Origin: Shimia thalassica
GTDB lineage: Bacteria; Pseudomonadota; Alphaproteobacteria; Rhodobacterales; Rhodobacteraceae
NCBI RefSeq assembly: GCF_001458215.1
Contig: NZ_CYTW01000001.1
Span: forward strand, 2,046,001 to 2,110,000
Length of the DNA stretch: 64,000 nt
Reading direction: 5' to 3'
The notes below the pieces were generated by a model that was not told where the DNA came from, ran no database searches, and saw nothing but the letters and a program-made list of their open reading frames with translations. Both the position numbers and the translations under genes were made by a program. This document shows positions 17,872-26,960 of the stretch, piece by piece; position 1 is the first letter of the stretch, and the number at the start of each line of letters is the position of its first letter.

Positions 17872-18795
17872 ATGACCTCAAATACCTGTATCTTGATCGG
17901 AGCACCGGTGGATTCCGGCAAACGGCGTCGGGGCTGTCTGATGGGGCCAGATGCCTATCGCACGGCAGGTCTCGAAGAAAGCCTGACATCGCTTGGGCAC
18001 ACTGTCATCGACAAGGGCAATGTCTTCCCTGCCCCACACGACAAAGACGCGCCGGACCATCCTTTGCATGCGCTGAACGAAACCATTGGCTGGACCAAAG
18101 CGCTGAGCGATGCGGCGAATGATGCCATGTCCGAGGGATTGCCGATTTTCCTTGGCGGGGATCATGTGCTTTCGGCCGGCACAGTGCGCGGCGTGTCACA
18201 GCACGCGGCCAAGGTGGGCCGTCCTCAGTTTGTTTTGTGGCTTGATGCGCACAGTGATTACCACACACCGTCCAGTTCGGATTCCGGCAATCTTCACGGC
18301 ACGCCTGTGGCCTATTTCTCGGGTGTTAAAGGCTTTGACGGGTTTCCGGATGTTCCGCATCCCGTTCCACAGGAAAACATCTGCATCATCGGCCTGCGTT
18401 CGGTCGATGACGCCGAACGGGCCGCCCTGCAAAACAGCCAGATCAATCGCCACGACATGCGCGAGATCGATGAACACGGGATCGCCCGCCCGCTGGCCGC
18501 GTTTCTGGAAAAGGTCGCTGCTGTTAACGGCATGCTGCACGTCAGCCTTGATGTCGACTTTCTGGACCCTGATGTTGCGCCCGCTGTTGGCACAACCGTT
18601 CCCGGTGGCGCAACCGTACGAGAGGCCCACCTCGTGATGGAAATGCTGCATGACTCGGGGCTTATGACATCCATGGATCTTGTGGAGCTGAACCCGTTTC
18701 TCGACACACGCGGACGTACCGCAAAAGTCATGGTCGATCTGGCAGCAAGCGCGCTGGGCCGTCGCATCTTTGATCGTCCAACGCGGAGCTATTGA
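17872..18795 (+). CDS. arginase
   Basis: Manganese hydrolase of the ureohydrolase family, 307 residues, splitting arginine into ornithine and urea in the cytoplasm. All metal-ligand motifs are visible: GGDHVLS, DAHSDYH, and SLDVDFLDPDVAPAVGT, together with NLHGTPVA and the ELNPFLD substrate-loop glutamate. It starts with MTSNTCILIGAPVDSG. It is the first gene of a three-gene operon with the CtlX-type hydrolase and ornithine cyclodeaminase; its TGA overlaps the next ATG (TGATG). Agmatinase is the main alternative within the family, but the context with ornithine cyclodeaminase favours arginase. Confidence 0.93.
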   Translation: MTSNTCILIGAPVDSGKRRRGCLMGPDAYRTAGLEESLTSLGHTVIDKGNVFPAPHDKDAPDHPLHALNETIGWTKALSDAANDAMSEGLPIFLGGDHVLSAGTVRGVSQHAAKVGRPQFVLWLDAHSDYHTPSSSDSGNLHGTPVAYFSGVKGFDGFPDVPHPVPQENICIIGLRSVDDAERAALQNSQINRHDMREIDEHGIARPLAAFLEKVAAVNGMLHVSLDVDFLDPDVAPAVGTTVPGGATVREAHLVMEMLHDSGLMTSMDLVELNPFLDTRGRTAKVMVDLAASALGRRIFDRPTRSY

Positions 18796-19724
18796 TGAAA
18801 ACGCTTCAGGCGCCAGATGCGGTCGTGATGATCCGCCCGCATCATTTCTGTTCAAATCCGGAAACGCGCGATGACAACGCATTTCAAACCCTGTCGAACC
18901 ACACGGCGACGGCCACTTCCGAGGCTGCGCGCGGAGAATTCGATATCGCCGTAAAAGTGCTGCGCAAAGCAGGCGTTCGGGTACATGTGTTTGACGACAC
19001 GGGCAAAACCACACCTGACAGCGTTTTTCCGAACAACTGGTTTTCAACGCACACCGGCGGGCATGTCGCGATCTATCCGATGTTTGCACCCAACCGCAGG
19101 CTGGAGCGCCGGACCGACGTGATCGAAATGCTGAAACGCGACTATCGCGTGCAGGATGTGATTGATTATTCTGGCTTGGAACAGGATGGGCTGGCGCTGG
19201 AAGGTACCGGCGCCATGGTGCTCGATCATATTGGGCGCATTGCCTATGCGGTCCAGTCGAACCGCGCCGACCCTGTTCTGCTGGAACGGTTTTGCACCCA
19301 TTTCAACTATGAGCCCATCGCCTTTGAGGCGCGCGACGCCCAAGGCAGAGATGTCTATCACACCAATGTGCTGATGGGCATCGGGACGGACTATGCCCAG
19401 ATCTGTCTGGACATGATTGTGGATGCGCACCGACGCGCCACCGTCGCCCAGCGTCTCGAAGAAAGCGGGCGGCAGGTCATCGATCTGACCCACGCGCAAA
19501 TCGGCGAATTTGCAGGAAACGCAATCGAGCTGACCGGAGACCGGCGCGTTTTGGCTTTATCCTCGCGTGCACTGCGATGCCTGCGGCCCGAACAATTGGC
19601 CGTGATTGAAAAAACAGCCCAGCCCTTGCCGCTGGACATTCCCACGATTGAAACTGCAGGCGGCTCTGTCCGCTGCATGCTGGCGGGCATCCATCTGACC
19701 CGTCGCACCGAAAGGAGCCTCTGA
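18795..19724 (+). CDS. ctlX: CtlX-like citrulline/amidino hydrolase
   Basis: Member of the amidinotransferase/deiminase superfamily, 309 residues. It resembles the CtlX group (citrulline utilisation hydrolase), with the hallmarks PDSVFPNNWFSTH, LEGTGAMVLDH and the C-terminal GGSVRCMLAGIHL that carries the catalytic Cys. It sits between arginase and ornithine cyclodeaminase, overlapping both by one base-level stop/start junctions, so all three should be made together. The inferred role is to convert citrulline, or a methylated arginine, into ornithine or citrulline for the cyclodeaminase. Arginine deiminase and dimethylarginine hydrolase are alternatives that sequence alone does not exclude. 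Confidence 0.85.
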   Translation: MKTLQAPDAVVMIRPHHFCSNPETRDDNAFQTLSNHTATATSEAARGEFDIAVKVLRKAGVRVHVFDDTGKTTPDSVFPNNWFSTHTGGHVAIYPMFAPNRRLERRTDVIEMLKRDYRVQDVIDYSGLEQDGLALEGTGAMVLDHIGRIAYAVQSNRADPVLLERFCTHFNYEPIAFEARDAQGRDVYHTNVLMGIGTDYAQICLDMIVDAHRRATVAQRLEESGRQVIDLTHAQIGEFAGNAIELTGDRRVLALSSRALRCLRPEQLAVIEKTAQPLPLDIPTIETAGGSVRCMLAGIHLTRRTERSL

Positions 19725-20767
19725 TGAACACCCCCTCCGAAAAAGCACTCGTCCCTTTTGTCAGCGTCGACAACATGATGCGCCTGATTCACCACATCGG
19801 CGTGGAACAGATGCTTCGTGATCTGGCCGACTATATCGAAGATGATTTCAAACGTTGGGAGCTGTTCGACAAAACCCCGCGTGTGGCATCGCATTCCGAT
19901 GTGGGGGTTATCGAGCTGATGCCAACATCCGATGGCGAGGCCTATGGTTTCAAATATGTGAACGGCCACCCCAAGAACACAGCAGAAGGTCTTCAAACGG
20001 TGACGGCCTTTGGCCTGCTGGCAGATGTCTATACCGGCTATCCCGTGTTGTTGACCGAGATGACAATCCTGACCGCGCTGCGCACGGCGGCCACATCAGC
20101 AATGGTGGCTAAGCATCTGGCCCCAAAGGGATCTGATACAATGGCCATGATCGGAAACGGCGCACAATCCGAGTTCCAGAGCCTCGCCATGAAGGCCATT
20201 CTCGGGCTCAAGACAGTCCGGCTATATGACAAAGACCGGGCTGCTTCGGAAAAATGTGCTGCGAACCTTGCGGGCAGCGGTCTTGAAACCGTGATCTGCG
20301 CATCGCCGGAAGAAGCCATCGAGGGCGCGCAGATTTTGACAACCTGCACCGCAGACAAGCAATGCGCGACGATCCTGACCGACAACATGGTCGGAAGCGG
20401 CGTGCATATCAACGCCATCGGCGGTGACTGTCCTGGCAAAACCGAACTTGCAAAGGGTATCCTTGAACGCTCGGATGTCTTTGTTGAATTCCCGCCTCAA
20501 ACACGCGTCGAGGGCGAGATCCAGCAGATGGACGATGACTTCGCGGTGACCGAGCTTTGGCAGGTTATTCTGGGGCAAAAGGACGGCCGCACCAGCGATC
20601 GCCAGATCACCCTGTTCGACAGTGTCGGTTTCGCCATCGAAGACTTTAGCGCGTTGCGCTATGTGCGCGACAAGGTCCGCGATACAGAGTTCCATTATGA
20701 TCTGGATCTGCTGGCCGATCCGGATGATCCACGCGATCTGTTCGGTATGCTGCAACGCGCAGGCTAG
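19724..20767 (+). CDS. ornithine cyclodeaminase
   Basis: NAD-dependent enzyme of the mu-crystallin/OCD family, 347 residues, converting ornithine to proline and ammonia. Seen are the nucleotide-binding MIGNGAQSEFQ motif, the substrate-arm stretch YPVLLTEMTILTALRTAATSA, and the C-terminal TLFDSVGFAIEDFSALRYV. It is the last gene of the arginine/citrulline operon. AGGAG at 19713-19717 lies seven bases before the ATG, and the previous stop overlaps that ATG. Together the operon gives arginine or citrulline to ornithine to proline without ornithine aminotransferase. A GC-rich hairpin follows the stop. Confidence 0.94.
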   Translation: MNTPSEKALVPFVSVDNMMRLIHHIGVEQMLRDLADYIEDDFKRWELFDKTPRVASHSDVGVIELMPTSDGEAYGFKYVNGHPKNTAEGLQTVTAFGLLADVYTGYPVLLTEMTILTALRTAATSAMVAKHLAPKGSDTMAMIGNGAQSEFQSLAMKAILGLKTVRLYDKDRAASEKCAANLAGSGLETVICASPEEAIEGAQILTTCTADKQCATILTDNMVGSGVHINAIGGDCPGKTELAKGILERSDVFVEFPPQTRVEGEIQQMDDDFAVTELWQVILGQKDGRTSDRQITLFDSVGFAIEDFSALRYVRDKVRDTEFHYDLDLLADPDDPRDLFGMLQRAG

Positions 20768-20770
20768 GAC

Positions 20771-20789
20771 GTGGGGGCACCGCCCCCAC
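20771..20789 (+). terminator. GC-rich hairpin after the arginine operon
   Basis: GTGGGGGC at 20771-20778 pairs perfectly with GCCCCCAC at 20782-20789 around the loop ACC, three bases after the ornithine cyclodeaminase stop. Only a short ATTT follows, so termination may be weak; it lies between two converging genes and could serve both. Confidence 0.6.
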
Positions 20790-20809
20790 ATTTGCCCCAC
20801 TCACATGAT

Positions 20810-21394
20810 CTAGGCATCAAGCACGGCGTCCCAATACAGGAAATCCACCCAGCTTTCGTGAAGATAGTTCGGGGGGAACCGGCGCCCCATGTTGCGCAAC
20901 TCTTCCGATTTGGGTTGGCGCGGGGGCTTGCGAAGGTTCATGCCCGCCCTGCGCAGGGATTTCGAACCTTTTTTCAGGTTACAGGGGCTGCAGGCCGCCA
21001 CTACGTTTTGCCAGCTGGTAATACCACCCGCGGCACGCGGCACCACGTGATCAAAGGTCAAATCCCCCTTGCTGCCGCAGTACTGACAGCGAAATTCATC
21101 CCTCAAAAATAAATTAAAGCGCGTGAATGCCACGCGCCTTTGAGGTTTTACATAATCTTTGAGGACAACCACGCTGGGGATCCTGATTTCGGTCGAGGGG
21201 CTTCGGACCACATGGTCATATTCCGCAACGATATCGACCCTGTCCATATAGGCCGCCTTGACCGCATCCTGCCATGGCCAAAGCGAAAGCGGGTAATAAG
21301 ATAAGGGTCGGTAATCTGCGTTCAGCACCAGCGCCGGGTGATGTCGGGCTCCGGCGGGTTGCCTTACGAAATCTGTCCTGAAGTCTCCGTCCAT
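20810..21394 (-). CDS. HNH endonuclease family protein
   Basis: Stand-alone HNH nuclease-fold protein of 194 residues. The core is CQYCGSKGDLTFDHVVPRA followed by GGITSWQNVVAACSPCNLKKGSK, giving the His-Asn-His metal site and a zinc-binding pair of CxxC motifs. Single-copy proteins of this type are very common next to housekeeping genes in alphaproteobacteria and are not part of restriction or phage modules here. Its biological target is unknown. Start: ATG 21394 (MDGDFRTDF) with GAGGA upstream; an in-frame start at 21457 would add 21 poorly conserved residues. It converges on the ornithine cyclodeaminase gene. Confidence 0.85.
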   Translation of the reverse strand: MDGDFRTDFVRQPAGARHHPALVLNADYRPLSYYPLSLWPWQDAVKAAYMDRVDIVAEYDHVVRSPSTEIRIPSVVVLKDYVKPQRRVAFTRFNLFLRDEFRCQYCGSKGDLTFDHVVPRAAGGITSWQNVVAACSPCNLKKGSKSLRRAGMNLRKPPRQPKSEELRNMGRRFPPNYLHESWVDFLYWDAVLDA

Positions 21395-21599
21395 AGTGCG
21401 AGTCGTCCTCTGCCTCGTCTGCCTGATTGTGAGCATCGAGGCGGGTTCCCGCCCCATCCTGTATCTTTCACTATATATCGTGGCTTACGTCTGGCAAGCC
21501 TCACGATATATGCACGCAAGAAAAGAGCTAGGATGATTCCGTAACGCACATATGACAGGCGCTGGTGTTTGAGGCGGACACAGGATCAGGGGCGAATAC

Positions 21600-21631
21600 A
21601 AAAAAGCCGGTCGCTTTTCTCAAGCGCCGGC
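21600..21631 (-). terminator. rho-independent terminator of the barrel protein gene
   Basis: On the minus strand, GCCGG-CGCTT pairs with AAGCG-CCGGC (one bulged base, loop about five bases), followed by a run of six T. It lies about 30 bases beyond the stop of the outer-membrane protein gene. Confidence 0.85.
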
Positions 21632-21660
21632 CCTGTTTGTTTTATTGACTTCAGAAGGGT

Positions 21661-23310
21661 TTAGAACTTCACACCCTTGGTGCCAAATGTTTTGGACAGT
21701 GCAATGGTGACCCGTGGATCATCCTGCGCAATCATGGTGCCAATGCCAAAACGGCCTATGGCATTGCTTACGTTGGCATCCACCGAAAATCCGGAGTTGC
21801 CAAAGTTATAACGCACGCCAGCCGCCCATGTCGGCTCGTCATTGTCCATGCCGACAGGTGTCACCTCACCGATCAACTCGAGATCCTCGGTCACGGCATA
21901 GTTCAGGCCAAGACCCAGTCCGGCCAACTCGGTATTACCCCATGTGGCAACTTTGGGAGAGACGTTCAAAGTCATCCGGCTGTTGGCTTTGTAGGACCCA
22001 AGCAGGTCAACAAAGAACACCCCGATGCCGCCAACGCCGCTCTCGATCTGACGACCGTACAACATACGCGCGCTCAGCGAGAAAGGATCACCGTTGTTTT
22101 GATCCATAAAGCGCAGCTTTGGACCCACCATATAGCGGGGCTTGGTTGTTGGAACGATCCCGCCTGGCGCAGTTGTGTTGTCCGAATATTGCTCAAACGC
22201 CAGCTGGATTTCGAAATCACGATCCGGGCTAAACGACAGCAGGCCACCTGCGTTACTGTCCTGTCCGCCCCAAGCGCTAAAGTGGAATGTGCCGGGCTCC
22301 AGAACATCCGCAGTTCCAAGCGTAAAGCCGTCTTTTTGCAGGTTGGCCTGATGCTGTGTTACAGGGTTCGGTGTGCCGCGATAGGTATCGGGCTTGTTCG
22401 CACCCGGCGTATACACAAGGCGCAAACCTGCGAGAACACGGTCCCCGTCGGGCCAGTGAGTCAGAATGCTGGTGGCGGGCGTATAGCCAACACCGTTGGT
22501 GACATAGCCTTCCAGCCCGACCTTGGGAGATACGTTATACCGTCCGCCCACGGTCCATACCGGTGTCGATTCATAGGTGGCGGTATTGGAAATGGTGTTT
22601 TCGCCGCTGACTGGAGTGTCGACCGACCCAAAGAACGCCAGTCGCTCGGAAGGCTTATAGCTCACACCCGCGCCAATGCTCGCGATTGTGCCATAAAACT
22701 GCGCGCCGTTCACAGTGTCGGGAAACACCGAAACCGACGGTGTCAGGTGAAACTGCAGCTGGTTGGAAGCGCGGAACGTGATTGGCGCCTTGATCGACCC
22801 CGCCAGTACGTTGTTGCTTTTGCCGCCCCAAAGCTGGGACTCGAGGGTAAAGAAGTTCTCAATCGAGGCTTGAGCCGCAATCGCAACCCGTCCGCTGTCA
22901 TAAAGTTGGTATTTGCCCCAGAGCGCCCCCAGATGGGTGATGAAATCAGGGAAGCTGCCGTTAATCGGGTCAACGGTGGGATCCTGATAGGAATGGATAT
23001 CCAGACCAAAGCTGAAGCGATCATTCAGAGCATAGCTGCCACCGCCAAAATACAGCTGGTTACCCGTTGCAACACCGCCGCTTGGGTCGGTTTGAATTGT
23101 ACCAACGTCTAGCTCGATCGTGCCTGCCGGATTCATGTTGGCGGTTTCAAACGAGAAGATACGCGTCGGGTGGTTATGAAGCGGCACGGTAGATTGCTGG
23201 GACACCGCCTGTGTTGCACTGGCGCCCCCGAGCAGCAATGCACCCAAAGGGGCTGCAAAACGGGCCTGCTTAATGAATTCTTTTGAAAAAGGGGCCACAT
23301 CGAACTCCAT
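21661..23310 (-). CDS. large outer-membrane beta-barrel protein, function unknown
   Basis: Predicted exported protein of 549 residues. An N-terminal signal is visible (hydrophobic FAAPLGALLLGGASATQA, cleavage near QAVSQQ). The rest is a long series of alternating amphipathic strands and polar turns, for example FSFGLDIHSYQD and VAIAAQASIENFF, and the chain ends in Phe (TFGTKGVKF), consistent with a BAM-recognised barrel. I do not recognise a specific transporter family. Its length suits a 16- to 26-strand barrel, possibly with an imperfect internal repeat, as two similar strand-rich halves can be traced. ATG 23310 is chosen because it opens the signal peptide; a TTG further upstream is unlikely. 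It has its own terminator. Confidence 0.72.
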   Translation of the reverse strand: MEFDVAPFSKEFIKQARFAAPLGALLLGGASATQAVSQQSTVPLHNHPTRIFSFETANMNPAGTIELDVGTIQTDPSGGVATGNQLYFGGGSYALNDRFSFGLDIHSYQDPTVDPINGSFPDFITHLGALWGKYQLYDSGRVAIAAQASIENFFTLESQLWGGKSNNVLAGSIKAPITFRASNQLQFHLTPSVSVFPDTVNGAQFYGTIASIGAGVSYKPSERLAFFGSVDTPVSGENTISNTATYESTPVWTVGGRYNVSPKVGLEGYVTNGVGYTPATSILTHWPDGDRVLAGLRLVYTPGANKPDTYRGTPNPVTQHQANLQKDGFTLGTADVLEPGTFHFSAWGGQDSNAGGLLSFSPDRDFEIQLAFEQYSDNTTAPGGIVPTTKPRYMVGPKLRFMDQNNGDPFSLSARMLYGRQIESGVGGIGVFFVDLLGSYKANSRMTLNVSPKVATWGNTELAGLGLGLNYAVTEDLELIGEVTPVGMDNDEPTWAAGVRYNFGNSGFSVDANVSNAIGRFGIGTMIAQDDPRVTIALSKTFGTKGVKF

Positions 23311-23376
23311 TTTGTAATAACGTTGGTTTGAAATGTTTATAGGGTCATCAACGGGTTTCTGCGAAAACCTATTTTG

Positions 23377-23407
23377 AAAAAAGCCCAGTTTTTGCAATCT
23401 GGGCTTT
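23377..23407 (-). terminator. rho-independent terminator of the alkA-esterase operon
   Basis: AAAGCCCAG at 23380-23388 and CTGGGCTTT at 23399-23407 form a nine-base stem. On the minus strand it is followed by further T residues, 25 bases past the esterase stop. Confidence 0.85.
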
Positions 23408-23432
23408 CAATTGTGCACAAAATACCACGCAA

Positions 23433-24101
23433 TTACAGGCCGAGCTTGTCCCGCATAAAGGCAAGAGCCACAGAAAGACCGTCCGGTGCGATACCGTGCG
23501 CGGTGCCTTTCATGATGTGGGCGTAAACATCCGTGAACCCTGCGTTTTGAAGGGCTTCGGCGGCTTCCGGCAAGGATTGCGGCGGTACGACGTCATCCGC
23601 GTCACCATGAACCAGCAGCACGGGCGGCTTGCTGATCGCTTCGTCGGCCAGAAGATCGGGATGCAACAAACGCCCCGAGAAGGCAACAATACCGGCAACT
23701 TCGTCTTCGCGGCGCGGTGCCACATGCAGGCTCATCATTGTGCCCTGGCTGAACCCGAACAGGACAACCTGTTCCGGCAAAACATCCTCGTCCACCATCA
23801 CCGCATCAAGAAACGCATTCAGGTCTTCGACGGCTGATTGCATGCCGCGCATCGATTCTTCTTCTGACGATCCATCAATCCAAGGGATCGGGAACCACTG
23901 GTATCCCCCGAACGGCATACCAGGAACGCTTTCGGGTGCATCGGGCGACAGAAACAGCGTGTCCGGCAAATGTTCACTCAGAGGGTCGGCCAGACCAAGA
24001 AGATCCGCGCCATTGGCCCCATAGCCGTGCAGAAAAATCACCACGGAACGGGTGGTGCCGGATTTTGGCTCTTTGCGGCCTGTTGTTAAAACGCGAGTCA
24101 T
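23433..24101 (-). CDS. alpha/beta hydrolase, phospholipase/carboxylesterase family
   Basis: Serine esterase of 222 residues in the carboxylesterase/phospholipase (YpfH-like, Abhydrolase_2) family. The oxyanion region is FLHGYGANG, the nucleophile elbow is GFSQGT with Ser near position 118, the acid is in HGDADDVVP and the histidine is in GTAHGI near position 202. No signal peptide is visible, so it is cytoplasmic. Its ATG overlaps the stop of the DNA glycosylase gene upstream (ATGA), so both are co-translated. AAGGA lies just before the start. The natural substrate cannot be inferred; thioester or small acyl ester cleavage is usual. Confidence 0.9.
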   Translation of the reverse strand: MTRVLTTGRKEPKSGTTRSVVIFLHGYGANGADLLGLADPLSEHLPDTLFLSPDAPESVPGMPFGGYQWFPIPWIDGSSEEESMRGMQSAVEDLNAFLDAVMVDEDVLPEQVVLFGFSQGTMMSLHVAPRREDEVAGIVAFSGRLLHPDLLADEAISKPPVLLVHGDADDVVPPQSLPEAAEALQNAGFTDVYAHIMKGTAHGIAPDGLSVALAFMRDKLGL

Positions 24102-24727
24102 CGGAGTCCTTCCCTGTCCTTTGCCACTCTGTAGTAGGCCCAGAGCGCACGCGCCGCAACCGATCGCCACGGCGACCAGTCTTCGGCCATTTGACGCAGT
24201 TCCTTTTCGGAAGGGCGTTTGTCCATTTCAAACAGGATGCGCGCCGCCTCTTGCAAGGCCAGATCCCCCGGCGCAAACACGTCTGCCCGTCCCAAGCTGA
24301 ACATGGCATAAACTTCTGCGGTCCATGCTCCGATGCCCGGAACTTCGGTCAAGATCCTGATGACCTGATCGCTGGGCAGATCACGCAAGGCTTTGAAATC
24401 AATGCGCGCTTCTGCCAGAGCCCGTGAATAGCGGATTTTTTGACGACTCAAACCACACGCGCGCAACTCGTCATCGCTGGCCCACATGATTTTGCGCGGG
24501 CCGGTCAAACGCGCCTCTTTCAAACGGCCCCAGATCGCGTTTGCCGACGCAACGCTGACCTGTTGACTCATGATAGCGCTTAAAAGTTGGGCAAACCCGT
24601 CAGGCCGCAAACGCAAGGGCAACGGCCCCGTCGCCCCAAGCGCAGGCCCAAATCGCGGGTCATGTGCGACCAGCCATTCAGCGCCTTCTGCGACGCAGTC
24701 TGATGTTTCGATAACGCGCCCGATCAT
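24098..24727 (-). CDS. DNA-3-methyladenine glycosylase II, AlkA-like
   Basis: HhH-GPD base-excision repair glycosylase of 209 residues, removing alkylated purines from DNA. The helix-hairpin-helix is LTEVPGIGAWTAEVYAMF and the catalytic Asp is about position 155 in FAPGDLALQ. The protein lacks the extra N-terminal domain of E. coli AlkA, as is normal for the short bacterial form. There is no iron-sulphur cysteine cluster at the C-terminus, which separates it from MutY and Nth. First gene of a two-gene operon with the esterase; divergent from the MFS gene across 224 bases. Confidence 0.9.
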   Translation of the reverse strand: MIGRVIETSDCVAEGAEWLVAHDPRFGPALGATGPLPLRLRPDGFAQLLSAIMSQQVSVASANAIWGRLKEARLTGPRKIMWASDDELRACGLSRQKIRYSRALAEARIDFKALRDLPSDQVIRILTEVPGIGAWTAEVYAMFSLGRADVFAPGDLALQEAARILFEMDKRPSEKELRQMAEDWSPWRSVAARALWAYYRVAKDREGLR

Positions 24728-24951
24728 AAGGATCTCCTTTCAGGCCACACAGCCACAGCCAGAGCCGACTGGCAAGATACAAACCCGGCAACGGCGTCCC
24801 GTCAGAAGTAAACATGTGCAGTGTACGATGCCGGATTAGAAACCGGTCTCAGAGCAAAGATTTCAATGATTAGTGAAATTGTGAAGTAACTTCGCAACAA
24901 ATCGTCCCCGCGCCTCTTTCCTTCCCCTGAAAACGGGACTAGCCATTTCGC

Positions 24952-26160
24952 ATGATCCATGCCGTTGATGACACCCGCGCCAAACGCACCGTAATCATTC
25001 TTGTGCTTGCACAAGCGTTTCTGGGTGCGCAGATGCCCATGATTTTCACCATTGGTGGGCTTGCAGGACAATCGCTTGCGTCCAATATCTGTTTCGCGAC
25101 GCTGCCGATATCGCTGATCGTTGTGGGATCGATGCTTACTGCGACACCTCTGTCGACGTTCATGCAGCGTTATGGCCGGCGCGCCGGTTTCATGGTCGGC
25201 ACTCTGGGCGGTGCGCTGGGCGCGGCGATCGGGGCTTATGGTCTGTATCTGAACAGTTTTCCCGTCTTCCTGCTCGGCAGTCTTTTGACCGGCGTCTATA
25301 TGAGCGCGCAAGGGTTTTACCGTTTTGCAGCGGCTGACACGGCCTCTGATGACTTTCGCCCAAAGGCGATTTCCTATGTGATGGCTGGCGGTCTTGCATC
25401 TGCCATCATCGGACCACAGCTGGTCAAAGTGACGTCACAGGCCATGGTGATCCCGTTTCTCGGGGCCTATCTGGCTGTGATCGTGATCAACGTCATTGGC
25501 TCGGCTCTATTCCTGTTTCTGGACATCCCCACACCCGAAGCCCCAAGCGAAGACGCCCCCAAAGGACGCAGCCGCTGGGAGCTGATCAAGACGCCGCGCA
25601 TTGCCGTGGCCGTGATCTGCGCGATGGTGTCTTATGCATTGATGAACCTTGTGATGACCTCGACCCCGCTGGCGGTTGTCGGATGCGGGTTCGAACAAAA
25701 CAGCGCCGCCGACGTGGTGACCGCGCACGTCTTGGCGATGTTTGTACCGTCGTTCTTTACCGGCCACCTGATCGCGCGTTTCGGAGTAGAAAAGATCGTT
25801 GCAGCGGGTCTTTTGATCCTTGCCAGTGCGGGGGCCGTGGCGTTGCAGGGTGTCGAGCTTGAGAACTTCTTTATCGCGCTGATCCTGTTGGGCGTGGGCT
25901 GGAACTTTGGCTTTATTGGCGCAACAACCATGTTGGCCGGGGCGCACGAGCCGTCCGAACGCGGCCGCATGCAAGGCATGAACGATGTGATTGTCTTTGG
26001 TGGGGTGACTTTTGCATCGCTCGCATCGGGTGGATTGATGAACTGCTCGGGTGGGGATGCGGCAACCGGATGGGCCTCGGTCAATCTGGCGATGGCCCCT
26101 TTCCTGATGCTGGCCGGTGGCGCACTGATCTGGCTGGTCCTGCGTCCTGAAGAAGACTAG
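24952..26160 (+). CDS. MFS transporter
   Basis: Major facilitator superfamily permease of 402 residues with about 12 hydrophobic helices in two halves, split by a charged loop near residues 190-205 (PSEDAPKGRSRWELIK). The loop between helices two and three reads MQRYGRRAGFM, a form of the MFS A motif. The substrate cannot be deduced. The start ATG 24952 (MIHAVDDTRAKRT) has only a weak ribosome binding site; no better start is visible. It converges on the NDUFAF6-like gene 29 bases away. Confidence 0.88.
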   Translation: MIHAVDDTRAKRTVIILVLAQAFLGAQMPMIFTIGGLAGQSLASNICFATLPISLIVVGSMLTATPLSTFMQRYGRRAGFMVGTLGGALGAAIGAYGLYLNSFPVFLLGSLLTGVYMSAQGFYRFAAADTASDDFRPKAISYVMAGGLASAIIGPQLVKVTSQAMVIPFLGAYLAVIVINVIGSALFLFLDIPTPEAPSEDAPKGRSRWELIKTPRIAVAVICAMVSYALMNLVMTSTPLAVVGCGFEQNSAADVVTAHVLAMFVPSFFTGHLIARFGVEKIVAAGLLILASAGAVALQGVELENFFIALILLGVGWNFGFIGATTMLAGAHEPSERGRMQGMNDVIVFGGVTFASLASGGLMNCSGGDAATGWASVNLAMAPFLMLAGGALIWLVLRPEED

Positions 26161-26189
26161 GCAGCGCGCCTGTCAAAGGCAATCACGGC

Positions 26190-26960
26190 TCACCAGCGGC
26201 CTGTGAGGGTACGGCCCGCCAAACCCAGCTTTTGTGCAAAGTCGCTTGCGCCCAACGCCCCTTCTTTTACAAGTTCCGGAGATTTCACCGCTTGCTTGAG
26301 AATGGTTTCGGCCTGCCAGCCACAGAGCAACGCCTGACCTGCGGATTTGTCCACCTTTGCGCGTCCCTTGCGGGCATTTCGCAAACGGTCCAAAGCCTTG
26401 GCCGCCAATTCTGCAACCGCTTCTGGTCGGCCATCGACCAATGGCACACGTTGATGGGATTCCAGTTCGGGAATGGCACGCAGCCAGTTTGAAATGCCAA
26501 CCCCGTAGGCAAAGTCGCGCACCACGTTTTCATCGCCCTGCCCCAATGCCCGAACCGCCACCCACAGCAAGTTGCCTGAGGTCTTGTCGATAAAGTCATC
26601 AAAGGCCGCGTCATCCTCAAACGGATCGCGGTAGATATCCCATCGTCGCGCCAGAACAAGATCATCCAGCAAAACCGATGCCGGTGCATCCAGAACGTCA
26701 GCAAGCGGCGTAACAACCTCGTGACGCCGGACCTGACCACCCTGCCCGATCTCGTCCAGCGCATCGCGCCACCATTGCAGTCGCATCTCTGCAATCATGC
26801 TTTCCTGTGTCACCCAAGGCGCGCGCGCGACCTCGAGATTAAAGGCAAACAAGGGAAACAGGATGTCGCGCGCAGCGGGCTGTGCCGCCATGATCGCGGC
26901 GAACCTGTCCGGGTCTCCACGATGAACAAGTTCTGCACAGGCGGCGATATCATCTGACAT
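26190..26960 (-). CDS. squalene/phytoene-synthase-like protein, NDUFAF6 type
   Basis: 256-residue member of the squalene/phytoene synthase fold. The sequence follows the branch that includes the mitochondrial complex I assembly factor NDUFAF6: LFAFNLEVARAP, MRLQWWRDALDEI, and FDDFIDKTSGNLLWVAVRALG. The aspartate-rich diphosphate-binding motifs needed for prenyl condensation (DxxxD types) are not intact, so carotenoid or squalene synthesis is unlikely. A role in assembly of respiratory complex I is an inference from the family. The start chosen is ATG 26960 (MSDDIAACAEL); it overlaps the upstream hydrolase gene by 11 bases and is the last gene of the cysS operon. Confidence 0.8.
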   Translation of the reverse strand: MSDDIAACAELVHRGDPDRFAAIMAAQPAARDILFPLFAFNLEVARAPWVTQESMIAEMRLQWWRDALDEIGQGGQVRRHEVVTPLADVLDAPASVLLDDLVLARRWDIYRDPFEDDAAFDDFIDKTSGNLLWVAVRALGQGDENVVRDFAYGVGISNWLRAIPELESHQRVPLVDGRPEAVAELAAKALDRLRNARKGRAKVDKSAGQALLCGWQAETILKQAVKSPELVKEGALGASDFAQKLGLAGRTLTGRW

